64,000 nucleotides of DNA from Calonectria ilicicola (taxonomy: Eukaryota; Ascomycota; Sordariomycetes; Hypocreales; Nectriaceae), in the NCBI GenBank assembly GCA_020809705.1, contig CP085829.1:6014001-6078000 (forward strand), given 5' to 3'. Below are positions 13,727-24,089 of this stretch, in pieces. Each line of letters opens with the position of its first letter. The stretch's first letter is position 1. Under the pieces are notes generated by a model. The model made no database searches. It worked only from the letters and a program-made list of their open reading frames with translations, and had not been told where the DNA came from. The translations under genes and the position numbers were made by a program.

Positions 13727-14884
13727 ATGGCCGACGCGCGAAAACCTCTATCAGAGGTGCTCCCTCCCCTCATCCTCGGCACCGCCACCTTCAACCACCA
13801 GTACCACCCCGATCCCACGCACATGCCCTATACCGACATTGTAGGCCGCGCCCTCGCACACAACATTCTCGGCTTCGACACGTCGCCCTACTACGGCCCC
13901 TCTGAGGTGCTCCTCGGCGACGCTCTGCGCAAACTGACCCCGCCCCCGCCCCGAGACGGTTATTTTCTCATCACAAAGGCTGGGCGCATCGCCGGCGACC
14001 AGTTCGACTACTCGCCCGAATGGATTCGGTACAGCGTGTTTCGCAGCCTAGAGCGTCTGGGCACACCCTATCTGGATCTCGTCTACACACACGATGTCGA
14101 GTTCGTCTCCCCCCAGGAAGTCCTGGCTGCCGTGACGACCCTGCGCGAGTTGAGAGACCAGGGATTGATCCGCTATGTGGGAATCAGCGGCTACCCAGTC
14201 GAGACGCTGGCGGCTCTGGCTGAGATGATTTTGCGCGAGACTGGAGAGCCCCTTGATGCCGTACTGTCGTACAGCCACTTTTGTGTGCAGAACAGCCTGC
14301 TGGGCCAGCAGAAGCTGCTGGATCGCTTCCGCGACGCTGGCGTCGAGTGCCTCCTGAACGCCAGTATGCTAAGCATGGGACTTTTGACGACACGCGGCGT
14401 GGAGAACAGCCCCATGGCTGCGTGGCATCCGGCGCCGCGCGAGCTGCGCCAAGCATGTACACAGCTTGCGACTATTGCGCAAGACGAGGGCGAGACGCTG
14501 GAGGAGGTATCAATCCGGTGGGCGCTGGAGAACTGGGCGCGCATCGGATCCCCCTTTGGCACCAAGGTGATCCCCGGCGTTCGCATGGGCGCCAGCGTCA
14601 TGGGTGTGTCAAGTGTGGCCGAACTGGAGGAGACTTGGGCGCTGTGGAGCAGCGTGGCCGGCTTGATTGGTGAGCCAGAGCAGCGAGAAGCCCAGCGGGC
14701 CAAGATTGCGCGTATCGTAAACGAGAGAATGTGGCCCAGTCTCGGGTCTTGGAGAGACTACGCCTGGGAGAGCGGCGGTCCATCATTTGTAAATACCAGA
14801 CCCGTCGTGGGAGCCATTCCCCGCGATGAGATCGCAGAACGGTGGGGTTTGATACCGCCCGTCATAGGCACGCCCAAGATTTGA
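13727..14884 (+). CDS. ARA2: Aldo-keto reductase, D-arabinose / L-galactose dehydrogenase type
   Basis: NAD(P)-dependent sugar dehydrogenase oxidising an aldose such as D-arabinose (or L-galactose) to its 1,4-lactone, the step before erythroascorbate synthesis in fungi. Single exon, 385 aa, starting at CACCATGG, a good eukaryotic start context. The AKR barrel begins PPLILGTATF. The catalytic tetrad is visible: Asp51 and Tyr56 (GFDTSPYYG), Lys84 (LITKAG) and His122 (DLVYTHD). The LGTPYLDLVYTHD, RYVGISGYP and YSHF segments are typical of the yeast Ara2 / plant L-GalDH subgroup. The C-terminal extension (RDYAWESGGPSF onward) is common in filamentous fungi. The gene symbol is by family resemblance; exact sugar preference cannot be read from sequence. 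Confidence 0.88.
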   Translation: MADARKPLSEVLPPLILGTATFNHQYHPDPTHMPYTDIVGRALAHNILGFDTSPYYGPSEVLLGDALRKLTPPPPRDGYFLITKAGRIAGDQFDYSPEWIRYSVFRSLERLGTPYLDLVYTHDVEFVSPQEVLAAVTTLRELRDQGLIRYVGISGYPVETLAALAEMILRETGEPLDAVLSYSHFCVQNSLLGQQKLLDRFRDAGVECLLNASMLSMGLLTTRGVENSPMAAWHPAPRELRQACTQLATIAQDEGETLEEVSIRWALENWARIGSPFGTKVIPGVRMGASVMGVSSVAELEETWALWSSVAGLIGEPEQREAQRAKIARIVNERMWPSLGSWRDYAWESGGPSFVNTRPVVGAIPRDEIAERWGLIPPVIGTPKI

Positions 14885-15332
14885 ACTAGCGGTTTGCATA
14901 TATGCCAAAACAATAAGGATTTTTTATGAGGATATAGATTTATTAGATTATCATAGCATGAGAATTAGGCATTGTTTATTCCCCACCTCCATCTCTACTG
15001 AATCAGATAGACGAACAAGCATGAAATAGGACTGAGTGGGTCATGAAGATGCTGATTTAGACAGTGCAGGTTGACTTTAGAAACACCATCTGTACAGTAC
15101 AATCCCTGACAGATTGTGCCCCCTCTACCTTTGCCCACCATCTTTCAGCCAGATTTTAAATAATAAATATTATATAAATAAACTAAATAAGTAAATTATA
15201 TATAAGTTTTTATTATTATTTATATTTATTTATTTTCTTTTCTTGACTACCAAATTGATATCTTCAGGCGGTTGAGTGGCATAACTATCCTTTTATAGAA
15301 CGACCGCCAGCAGAAATATTCCAATTCTACAA
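14885..15332. other. 3' region with an A+T-rich patch
   Basis: Downstream region of the aldo-keto reductase gene. Bases 15150-15240 are almost pure A and T with TTATT/ATTTA units. This may be a small RIP-affected relic, because transposon-like remnants follow at once. No gene seen. Confidence 0.5.
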
Positions 15333-15503
15333 TCATTCCCAACCTGGTGTGAGGGGGTTGCCCTCTGGATCACAGATCACAACCTTATCCCCACTATCCT
15401 CCTCCTCCTCCTCCTCCTCCATGTAAAACCATTGGCCAGTGGTGGTGTCGTGGAAAACCTTCTTTTTTGGCTGGGCTTTGCCAGCCTTATCATCATCTTC
15501 TTG
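15333..15503 (-). pseudogene. C-terminal coding remnant, probably of a transposable element
   Basis: On the minus strand an open frame runs from about 15503 to a TGA at 15333-15335. It reads as a lysine-rich stretch, then TTTGQWFYM, a run of glutamates (from a CTC triplet repeat on the plus strand), DKVVICDPEGNPLTPGWE and stop. The composition and clean end look like the tail of a real protein, but no start or catalytic part is present. The neighbouring repeat at 15646-15796 suggests it belongs to a decayed transposon. I do not recognise the family with certainty. Confidence 0.4.
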
Positions 15504-15645
15504 ATTATCTTGATAATCGGATGCGGGTCAATACCATTCTCTTCTTGTTAGAACTTCAGAACTTCGCTCAACTTTGGGGTTTCGGCGCCCCAATTATACG
15601 ATGTGTTGATAATGGGAAGGTTCTTTCCCGCTCTCTTGATCAAGA

Positions 15646-15796
15646 AGAGCTATTAGTGGGTGAGGTGTTATCTGGCCCCTAGATATAGGTTAAGGGCGCT
15701 ACTATTAATGTAACTTAAAGCCGTTTCCAACTTGTATAGATTTGATCTCGTCGGAGCGTCAATAGAATAGCCAATACTGTTTTCCCATCCTCGTAG
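15646..15796 (+). repeat. Dispersed repeat, copy 1 (inverted relative to 20092-20228)
   Basis: About 150 bases starting GAGCTATTAGTGGGTGAGG and ending CCCATCCTCG are closely similar to the reverse complement of 20092-20228. Shared blocks include TAGTGGGTGAGGTGTTATC, CCTAGATATA, AAAGCCGTTTCC, GATCTCGTC and CAATAGAATAGCCAAT. Copy 1 has about 11 extra bases in the middle. It is probably a non-coding end of a transposon family. Confidence 0.75.
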
Positions 15797-16339
15797 CTTT
15801 GGCGAGGAGCGCTGATCAATTTATTAGCGGTAAGCTGGTAAGCCCATTATAACCGACATCATAATGACCACAGCCGAGCCGCCACCAGTCGCTAAAACAA
15901 CAAAGTTAGGTCGAGTCGCGGCACTTTCGTCATTTGAGGGAAAAAATTCTAAAGAGGTTCAGCACCTAGAATTATAACCCATGGCCGGTTCCCCGGATAG
16001 TCTTGTCATGGATTTATTTCCTTTTCTGTCGGTTCCTGGTCAGCCCGCATCGTATCTCGTTTTCGAGACCCCCGTGGGGGTGCGCCACATCGTTTAGCCG
16101 CACCGATCAACGTCGCCAGGTCTCAGTTGGACCAACCACAGTCTTTAGAGCTGCAGCGCGACCGACATCAAGGCCACTTTGCTGCCGTATTTCGTTTTTC
16201 ATGCCCAAGGCAGTCAAAGCACTGCCTGCCCAACGCGAATCGTCGATGGCTCTGTTGACGATATAAGTCGAGGATACCGCTATCTCAGGACGGTCGGAAG
16301 AGCAGAACCAAGCGCCTCGGGAATCCCTCAACAATCAAA
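15797..16339. other. Promoter region of the beta-lactamase-like gene
   Basis: No gene seen. A GATATAAG box lies near 16260, about 80 bases before the predicted start. Upstream sequence could still include diverged transposon DNA continuous with the repeat to the left. Confidence 0.4.
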
Positions 16340-18230
16340 ATGTTGGGACATACAAAATTGCTCTGTCTTCTATCCTCTGCGCCCTTTTTGGCCCGGGCAG
16401 CTCTCGACTGCCGCCCAGAAGGACCTGTCGTCCCACGACCAACTGCGCTCGCCAAGTCCTCGATCTTTCGAGAAGCAGGATCCAAGCTGTCCGAAGCCTT
16501 GGATAAGGCGGTGTCAAAGTCGATCAATGCGGGATGGCCGGTTGACAACTCCTCCTTCTCCTTGGCAGTGGTCAGCTGGGACCAGGACCCTGGTACCCCA
16601 GTCTGGGAATACCATCACCTGTCCAAAGCAAATAAAAACGGCACAAAGCATCTGGATCGAAACTCGCAGTACCTCATTGGTTCTGTTTCCAAAGTCTTCA
16701 CCGACTATGTCCTCCTTCAAAGCGGTATCAATCTTGACGCGCCTGTTACCAATTATCTCAAGACGCTGGCGAAGCCTGAATCACTCGTATCGTGGCAAAA
16801 TGTCACACTGAGAATGCTTGCTTCGCAACTCGGTGGCATACCTACAAACTGTATGCTATCCGGAATTTTTGTTCATGCAAATGCTAATTGAAACCAGATG
16901 GATACTCGGAATATTACTATCTCAAGGATCTATTTGTTAAGTTCGGGCTTCCCCCAATTAAGGATTCGGAATATCCGCCTTGTGGTGTTACCGCCCTTAA
17001 CAAGGAATGCTCTAATCAATGCATGTAACAAGGCATTTGGTGTCCCGTCATGTTGCTAACATTATCAGCTTTCCTCGACGGCATGACCACGCTCTACCCC
17101 AATACCGCACCAGGGGAGCGACCTCTTTATTCCAACTCGGCATTCGTCATTCTAGGACTTGTTCTGGATGAATACACTGGGAAGAGCTATGCAAAGCTTA
17201 TTGAAGAACTTGTCTCGGATCCTCTTGATCTCCAGAATACTTTCCCTTCACCTGGCGATAACAAGAAGGCCGTCATCCCTCCTGGCGACAGCAGCTGGGG
17301 GGCTGACTATGGGCCAAACACACCGTAAGACATGGACAGTGCAACGGGGCAAGAAGCGAACGCTAATAATTCCGCTATAGGGCTGGTGGCCTTGTGTCCA
17401 CAATCTCAGACCTCTCCAAATTCTCCCATGCCATTCTCTCACGCACACTGAGTCTAACTCCGACCGAGATTCGTCAATGGCTTAAGCCAGACTCGTTTGC
17501 AGGCGGGCCTTATACCATGACTGGTATGCCCTGGGAGATTGTTCGCCCGTTTGACATGACCCCTAAACACCCACACCCTATAACTATTTATGGCAAAAGT
17601 GGTGGAGCGTTTTATTATCGGAGTCAATTGAGCATTGTGGATGAGTACGGCATTGCGGTTGTGATTCTAACCGCAGGTCCCATGACAGCAGTGCCTATTC
17701 TAACAGACGCTGTGCTATCGACATTTCTCCCCGCCGTGGATGAGATTTCGAGGCAACAGGCAGAGAAATACGAGGTCAAGTATACGTCAAAGAAGGGAGC
17801 TAAAGTCCCGATCGAGGCGTCGCTCTCCCATGATGACGACTCCATTGTTCTCTCCTCGCTCCGCCGTAATGGCTCCGACATTTTTGCTGCACTTCCACAG
17901 CTTTGGAATATTACTATGGGATTATTTGTTCCAAGCATGGGGACTCCCATCCGGGTGTTTCCGACGGAACTCACTAAGAAGGTCACTGTTGATGACAAGT
18001 CAGCGGTCCAGGAAGTGTGGCGCCTCTGGCCTAACATTAGTTCTGTGGCCGAATCTGATCTCCCTGGTAGTGGGCTTGAAGCGAAAACCTGTATGGGCTG
18101 GATGAATGAGGACTGGGTTCGTTACGGTGGGGAACCAACAGACCGAATCTTGCTATACAAGGACAAGAACAACAAGGTCATTGGGCTTGAGGTCCCGTTT
18201 CTACGGTCGGGCATTTTAATTCCTGAATGA
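16340..18230 (+). CDS. Secreted serine beta-lactamase-like protein (class C / PBP fold)
   Basis: Serine hydrolase of the beta-lactamase/penicillin-binding-protein-like family (PF00144). In fungi such proteins act as esterases or peptidases, some in secondary metabolism, and need not degrade antibiotics. Residues 1-21 form a signal peptide ending ARA-A. The catalytic SxxK motif is S115-V-S-K118 after YLIG; a second motif Y-S-N follows in RPLYSNSAF; GKSGGAFYYRS lies in the C-terminal part. Exons: 16340-16850, 16898-17020, 17069-17324 and 17381-18230, about 579 aa. The second intron has no in-frame GT donor: the GT at 17025 leaves the phase one base off. A GC donor at 17021 restores the frame and the family spacing after KECSNQ. 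Otherwise the gene is frame-shifted. Substrate unknown. Confidence 0.78.
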
Positions 18231-18624
18231 GAGGGTTTAATTTGTAAGACTCCCCGTCGCTAGTTCAATTTATATTTCTTAATGCTGCTTCAAGCGGCGG
18301 TTTACTGAAGTGTTATTTCTTCGTGCCGTGTCTGCATTGCATACCCTGGAGACAGGTTGCAGTGTTGGTATCCTCGATAAGGGAATATTGGCAAATATTA
18401 TTGAAAGAATGACAGGAATATGTATGTACCACACTAAAATCACCTAAACAATTGCTGAACCACCATTTTATCAGTGATGAGGAGCGAGAGATGTAAATAG
18501 CTTCAAGTCAATTAAACTGTGGATTACGTAACCCACCCGCGCACGTGAAGACGCGTTTTGGCTGAAGACGCCAGCTGGGGAGCATCCCACCTTGAAGCCC
18601 ACCTCTCTCTCCCAACAAGAAGCC
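18231..18624. other. Short spacer before the Arp6 gene
   Basis: Contains the 3' end of the beta-lactamase-like gene and the Arp6 promoter. No feature beyond A+T-rich runs was seen. Confidence 0.5.
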
Positions 18625-20021
18625 ATGGCCGGAGGACGCAAGGCCAAACCTGCGCCTCCCAAGGCGCCAAAGAAGACGCTTGTCATAGACAATGGTGCCG
18701 ACACGTTAAAGGCCGGCCTCGTTTGCGACGGCAAAATTGGCGAGCCGCGCATCATCCCCAACTACATCGCCCGCGACCGCTCTAGAAAAGTCTATGTCGC
18801 CTCCGACCTGGAAAAGTGCCGCGACTTTGGCGAGATCCAGTTCCGCCGACCGGTCGAGAAAGGCTTTATTGTCAACTGGGAAGCCCAGAAGGAGGTCTGG
18901 GATCGCGAATTTTTCGATACGAATGCCTCGATAAAATGCGACCCATCCGAGACTAGATTAATTCTTGCGGAGCCTCCAAATGGCCTTCCAGTGCTGGCGA
19001 CAAATTGTGACCAGATTGTTTTTGAAGAGTATGGCTTTTCTAGCTATTACCGTGGAATAGGTGCGCTCTCCCTGCTATGACGGGACCTGGGATGTCATGA
19101 CAGCCCAACTAAAAAAGACTAGGGTCAACCTTCAATGCCTACCACGACATCCAGAGCATATTCCAGACTCCGAAAGACGCCCACACCGTCGCAAACATTC
19201 CAGCCGAAGCCCTTCTCGTAATCGATTCCGGCTACTCCCACACGACCATCACACCTCTTCTCCAAGGCCGACCACTACAATCAGCCATCCGCCGACTCGA
19301 TGTTGGAGGCAAGGTGTTGACCAACTACCTCACACGCCTCATCTCATTACGGCACTTCGATATGCGTAACGATACATATATTGTCAATGAGATGAAGGAG
19401 CTGGCATGTTATGTGTCACCGGATTTTAAATCTGACCTGGAAAAGTCGTGGAAGGGAACGAAGGGAGAGCGACGGCCCGATTTCGTATCGGGTGGCGGCA
19501 TAGCCAAGGACTATATTTTGCCCGACTTTCACGCCCGCTCCAAGGGGATTCTTTGCGAATACGATCCGGCCCGACACTCGAAAGCTAGAAAGGCGGCTGC
19601 CCAGACAGAGGAAGATGCTTTGACACTTCGCAACGAGCGGTTCACAGTTCCAGAACTCGTCTTCAGTCCCTCCGATGCCGGTATTAGGCAACCTGGCTTG
19701 GCGGACCTGATTCAAGAGTCTTTGGACCAACTTCCTATCGGTCTTTGGCCTAGTATGTTGGCTAACATTGTCGTTGTGGGTGGCAATGCGCTCTTCGAAG
19801 GGTTTATCCAGCGTCTCCAAAAGGAGGTGGTGCAGCGAGTTCCCGACGATTGTATAGTTCGAGTCGCGAGACCAGCTGATCCCATCACCCAAACATGGTA
19901 TGGCGGTGCCAACCTGGCAAATCATGCGCACATTGAAAAACTTGCCGTTACAAAGAAGGAGTATGAAGAATATGGTGCCGCATGGGTCGCACGCAAGTTT
20001 ACCACGGGTTTGGGAGCATGA
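18625..20021 (+). CDS. ARP6: Actin-related protein 6 (SWR1 chromatin-remodelling complex)
   Basis: Nuclear actin-related protein. In yeast Arp6 is a subunit of the SWR1 complex that deposits histone variant H2A.Z. Two exons, 18625-19060 and 19123-20021, separated by a 62-base GT-AG intron; the join reads YYRGIGSTFNAYHD in frame, 444 aa in total. The start is the ATG in GCCATGGCC. The actin-fold phosphate loops are visible: LVIDNGADTLKAG near residue 20 and LLVIDSGYSHT in the second exon, with IVVVGGNALFEGF later. The last motif, DPITQTWYGGANLAN, is characteristic of Arp6 rather than actin. The short basic N-terminus (GGRKAKPAPPKAPKK) precedes the fold. Length fits the family. Confidence 0.93.
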
Positions 20022-20091
20022 GGCTTGGTGATATACTGAAGGCCATAATAGCTTATCACGTCATTGTTCACCACCTTATTATTAGCATCCA

Positions 20092-20228
20092 CGAGGATGG
20101 GAAACTGGAATTGGCTATTCTATTGGCACTGACGAGATCAAGTCTGTACGAGTCGGAAACGGCTTTAATAGCAGGGCCCTTAGCTTATATCTAGGGTCTG
20201 GATAACACCTCACCCACTAATGGCTCTT
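20092..20228 (-). repeat. Dispersed repeat, copy 2 (inverted relative to 15646-15796)
   Basis: Reverse complement of the repeat at 15646-15796, shorter by a central gap of about 11 bases. The two copies flank the beta-lactamase-like and Arp6 genes in opposite orientation. This one begins about 70 bases after the Arp6 stop, so it probably lies in or next to the Arp6 3' untranslated region. Confidence 0.75.
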
Positions 20229-21464
20229 TGCGCTATCGGGTAAGCTTTATCGCTTCAACCATAATGCTCTAGCCCTGAGGTTCCCCGTGGTTGGTGGTCG
20301 AACATCTTTTTCCAGAGCTCGTATCACGCCTGAGTGTGCTACAATCAAGACCTCTCTTGTGACCTCTACACTGTTTATAGTATTATGAGCTCAAAGTAAG
20401 CCCCTTTTTGCCTATTTTGGCAACGTGAAAATAAAAAAGAAGAGAGAAGAAATTCCACCCATGTGAGCCAACAGGCCTGTGGTGATGTCTTGTTTTTATT
20501 ACTATTGTTATTATTTTTGGGGTTTGTTCATAAGAGAACCCCCACCCCAAATAAAAACAACACTGAGGCTCTTCAAAACCGTTCCGCGGTCTCTCGTGTG
20601 TGGTGGTTGATTGTGAAGTATGTTTTTTTTTTCCTTTTTCGGGACAACCTAAAGCTGAGGACAACCGGTTGCCCTGGATGATGAGCCACGCCACCAAATA
20701 TGATGAGGGGGAGGTATGTAATAATAGCCATAGGCCGGAAATATTTTCCCTAGCCATAGTTTGATAACTAGGTGACATTCTTGGTCATGAGGACAGACAG
20801 AATGTGACGTGGCATTGGCCCAACTGAGTGTAGACTACGCGGCGTGAAATCAGGCTGAGGATGCGGCGTAGTTGCAGACCAGGGTGAAGCTCAAAACAGG
20901 GCTTAAAATCAGGTTGAAGATGCGGTGGGATGCGGCTTAATGTCAAGCTGAAGACATGGTGCAATTTTGGGCTGAGGATAAAACCTAGAGTCCAGCTTGA
21001 AATCAGTCTGAGGATGTGGCAAGGCGCGGCTTAATATTGAGCTGAGGATACGGTGCAACTTCAGGCCGGGAATAAAGCTTAAATCTGCTCTAAAATGAGG
21101 CTGACTAGATATCTGTGTTTATTGGATAAGTTCTAACTACTGAGATGCCGGTGCCTAGTGGTGCCTAGTCTCATACCTTTGGTTGGTCACCGGTCTTCAT
21201 GCGTCGTGGCAAGTCTTGGCCGAAGAATGGTCCCTTAACGTCCTGAATCTATACTATCCTTGCTATATTTCTCGTATTGTGCTGAGTATGAAGTCATCAA
21301 GTCAAATGACCATGGTCCTTCGGTTTTATCTGCCTTGCCTGGTTGTGGGCTATCAATGCTTGTTGGCGTGTCATATAAGACTGGGGATTTCCTCGCTTCA
21401 ACATCTGGGTAGTACAATCAAAGGTTTAGTTCAAATTCAAAAAGTTTTAGCATTTTGTTAGAAT
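20229..21464. other. Intergenic region with a degenerate minisatellite
   Basis: No gene supported. It contains T/A-rich low-complexity patches at 20430-20660 and the diverged tandem repeat at 20846-21107 (separate entry), followed by the promoter of the HET-domain gene. Confidence 0.5.
20846..21107. repeat. Degenerate tandem repeat, unit about 94 bases
   Basis: The sequence repeats blocks of the form AAATCAGGCTGAGGATG, GCGGCTTAAT, GAGCTGAGGATACGGTGCAA and GGATAAAACCTAGA. Two nearly full units of about 94 bases lie side by side, preceded by a shorter unit and followed by a fragment (AAAATGAGGCTGA). Copies differ mostly by transitions and small gaps. It may be an old minisatellite or the tandem core of a transposon. 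Confidence 0.65.
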
Positions 21465-23453
21465 ATGGAGTCCATTTCCTACGGAGATTCCCTTGACGGG
21501 CGACACATTCGGCTCGTTACTATTTACCCCGGTATCAATGACGAGAAGATACAGGTCAGCATCGACGTGGTGTCTTTCAGCCTTGAAATCCCACCGGAAT
21601 ATGAAGCCCTCAGCTACGTATGGGGCTCAGAGTCCGACAGGCTCCGCATCCATGTCGTCAAAGGGCCGAGTGGAGGGTGTGGCCCAGTAGGCCATCTCAT
21701 GGTGACTCAAAATTTGCATGTAGCCCTAAAGCACATGCGCTTTCCAGATAAGCCTCGAGTCCTATGGGTAGATGCCATATGCATTAATCAAGAAGATATT
21801 TTGGAAAAAGGCCACCAGGTTGCCATGATGGGCAAGATCTACCGACTGGCGCATCGTGTTGTTGCTTGGCTTGGGCCGGCGCATGATGCCAGCGATCGCG
21901 CTATGAAAATCATGCACTATCTTGGTTCGCAGATTCAAGTTGATTTCAAAGCACGACAAATGAAATCTGTTGCTGGGGCAATTGACGGGAAGATAGGTGG
22001 CAGCCATGATCACGCCCATTCACCATTCACACCAGCTGATCGGCAATCCCTGTACATGCTGTTGCAGCGCAGCTGGTTTGATAGAATCTGGATACGCCAG
22101 GAGATTTTCCTTGGGAATTCCAATTCATCACTTATGTGCGGATTGTCCGAAGTTCCTTGGTCAGAATTTCGCAAGGCTATGGCTGCGATCTACTTCAAAA
22201 GCTATTGGACCAAGTACAACGGTCCCAATGAATACCATAGTTTCATGATAGTAAGTAAATTGATGGGATTTATATTTCAACATCCCGCCATGGGTCTGGA
22301 GGAGTTGAGACGAAACTGCGGGAATGCGCAATGCAAAGACCCTAGAGATCGAATCTATGCTGTTCTGGAAATGCTCGACAACCGGGATGAAACACTCGGA
22401 ATCACACCAGACTATACGAAACCAACGCTCGAGGTCTACCGGGACGCGACCATGAGATGGCTCGCGTACTCAGGCAGAGCAGACCATCTCAAGCAGTGTA
22501 GAGTTGAGCCGGGACCAGTTCCGCTGTCATCCGCTAGCTGGATTCCCGATTTCTCAAAACCCCGCAATATCCAGTTTGAGGAGCTCAAGGGATATGCATC
22601 TTCTTCCCTGGCTGCGTGCTACAATTTTCGATGTGGTAACGACGTTTTGAATTTAGCTGGGGTGTTCGTTTCCAAGATTGGAAACCGTGGGATTCCTGGC
22701 GCTGCGATCGACTATATGGACAGTCACGAACAGCTGGACAGAATGCAACAAATGATAAAATTCATCAAGAATTCCGTACCGAAAAATATTCAGGGTGAGG
22801 ATAGCCTCATCTGGCGTGCTCGCGCACACCTCGCCGACAGCTTTAGCACGCTGTATTACCCGCCAATAGGGAGGTGCCCGAACATACAGGAAGCTATTGA
22901 GGGTTTGAAGGTTGTTGATAACCCAGATACTTCAATTGAGGCGCTTCATGGAGACGGGGGCACTGGGAAATTTTTGCGCCAAGTTTTTGCCGTTTCGATG
23001 GGGCAGCAGCTATGCCTGTGCACGGATGGTATTCCAGTATTGGCACCCCAGAGCGTTCAAGAAGGGGATATTGTATGTGTTTTCCTTGGATGCGAATCTC
23101 TTATGCTCGTAAGGCCAGTCGGAGAGGGGAAATACTGCTTAGTTGGTCCCTGTTGGAGGATTGATGCTTGTTATGGCGAGACTACTCTTGGACCGTTGCC
23201 TGAAGGTATTCATGGAGTTATCAATACAGACACGTTAAAGTGGGCCTTGCTGGATGATGAAACAGGGAAGTTGCTCGACATGGACCCCAGATTGAGCTCT
23301 TTACCGGGGGGCTTGCCGAATCTTGAAGAGCATAAAAGGGACTTGCAAGATAATCCTCACGCTCCGCTCAGGGTGTCCCTAGAGATATTGAATGAACATG
23401 CCAGAGGTTTGAAGGCATATGGTCGCAAAATACAATTCGTAGAGTTAATTTAG
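21465..23453 (+). CDS. HET-domain (heterokaryon incompatibility) protein
   Basis: Protein of the HET family (PF06985), whose domain triggers programmed cell death in vegetative incompatibility and related responses in filamentous fungi. Single exon, 662 aa, from the first ATG. The HET domain occupies roughly residues 40-210. Its hallmark blocks are clear: EYEALSYVWGS (residues 45-55), LHVALKHMR, VLWVDAICINQED (99-111), and QVAMMGKIYRLAHRVVAWLGP (118-138). The C-terminal part, including DPRDRIYAVLEML and VYRDATMRWL, matches the usual HET architecture of plants-excluded, fungus-only proteins. No repeat or NACHT domain follows, so partner specificity cannot be read. A broken HET relative lies at 27518-28189. 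Toxic outcome on activation is family knowledge, not shown here. Confidence 0.92.
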   Translation: MESISYGDSLDGRHIRLVTIYPGINDEKIQVSIDVVSFSLEIPPEYEALSYVWGSESDRLRIHVVKGPSGGCGPVGHLMVTQNLHVALKHMRFPDKPRVLWVDAICINQEDILEKGHQVAMMGKIYRLAHRVVAWLGPAHDASDRAMKIMHYLGSQIQVDFKARQMKSVAGAIDGKIGGSHDHAHSPFTPADRQSLYMLLQRSWFDRIWIRQEIFLGNSNSSLMCGLSEVPWSEFRKAMAAIYFKSYWTKYNGPNEYHSFMIVSKLMGFIFQHPAMGLEELRRNCGNAQCKDPRDRIYAVLEMLDNRDETLGITPDYTKPTLEVYRDATMRWLAYSGRADHLKQCRVEPGPVPLSSASWIPDFSKPRNIQFEELKGYASSSLAACYNFRCGNDVLNLAGVFVSKIGNRGIPGAAIDYMDSHEQLDRMQQMIKFIKNSVPKNIQGEDSLIWRARAHLADSFSTLYYPPIGRCPNIQEAIEGLKVVDNPDTSIEALHGDGGTGKFLRQVFAVSMGQQLCLCTDGIPVLAPQSVQEGDIVCVFLGCESLMLVRPVGEGKYCLVGPCWRIDACYGETTLGPLPEGIHGVINTDTLKWALLDDETGKLLDMDPRLSSLPGGLPNLEEHKRDLQDNPHAPLRVSLEILNEHARGLKAYGRKIQFVELI

Positions 23454-24089
23454 GCAGAAATAAAGTCATTAGCCTCCACTATAAAATAACCAGTAATGGA
23501 GCCAATAAAATTTACCTAAAATGGTTCCCACGGTGTCGTGGTGGTTATTTTAGATTGCGATGCATGAGTAAATCATGTAATGTGTTTGAATCTACTTGTA
23601 CCATTAGTTTCGAGATATAGTGTCTGCTGTGAATGAGAAGCGCTCTAACGGGTGTGGGGAGAAATTGTACTCCAGAGTAACATGCCATCTCACCACCATG
23701 GTACCCAAGGTCGTCGTGGTTACGGAATATATCGCCCCTGCCACAATTACAACCGCGGTTCCAACAAAGGTCGCTACCGGTAAGAAAGTCCAATTCTTCG
23801 GGGATTCCCAAGTCACTGAGAATATGCTGTGAACAGTACTTGCAGTTACTTGATAACTGAAACCTTGACCGACACTGCTAGTGCTACTCAAATAGTTACT
23901 GGTAAATGCTGTATTTATTTGTTGGCTTTACATCTCCTGACTGGAACCGCCTCCATTTAAATTCACTTTTCAGTTATGGAACGTGTCGCCTTGTAGGACG
24001 AAAAACATCTGGTCACCGAATAAATATCATTAATTGTCTCCTGTTTGCATTTTAAGACAACTCCATATCTGCGCGACTACTGTCCTTCA
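23454..24089. other. Intergenic region with an uncertain coding fragment
   Basis: Between the convergent HET and amidohydrolase genes. On the plus strand 23690-23782 reads as a Val/Thr-rich segment (KVVVVTEYIAPATITTAVPTK) ending at a GTAAGA. A second Thr-rich piece at about 23852-23903 (ITETLTDTASATQIVTG) also ends at a GTAAA. Phases do not join without a stop, so I do not call a gene; it could be a fragment of a Thr-rich surface protein. Confidence 0.3.

Noticed and set aside
14184..14786. Long frames antisense to the aldo-keto reductase
   Set aside because: Shadow frames of a GC-rich gene; they have no domain and the sense frame is clearly real.
17624..18037. Antisense frame in the beta-lactamase-like gene
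   Set aside because: Mirror frame of the coding exon with no recognisable motif.
20463..20681. Short plus-strand frame in a T-rich patch
   Set aside because: Low-complexity hydrophobic translation from T-runs; no start context or homology.
23620..23950. Val/Thr-rich coding fragment with two possible introns
   Set aside because: Joining the pieces with the visible donor and acceptor sites brings in a stop; no start or family could be identified. Kept only as a note in the intergenic entry.
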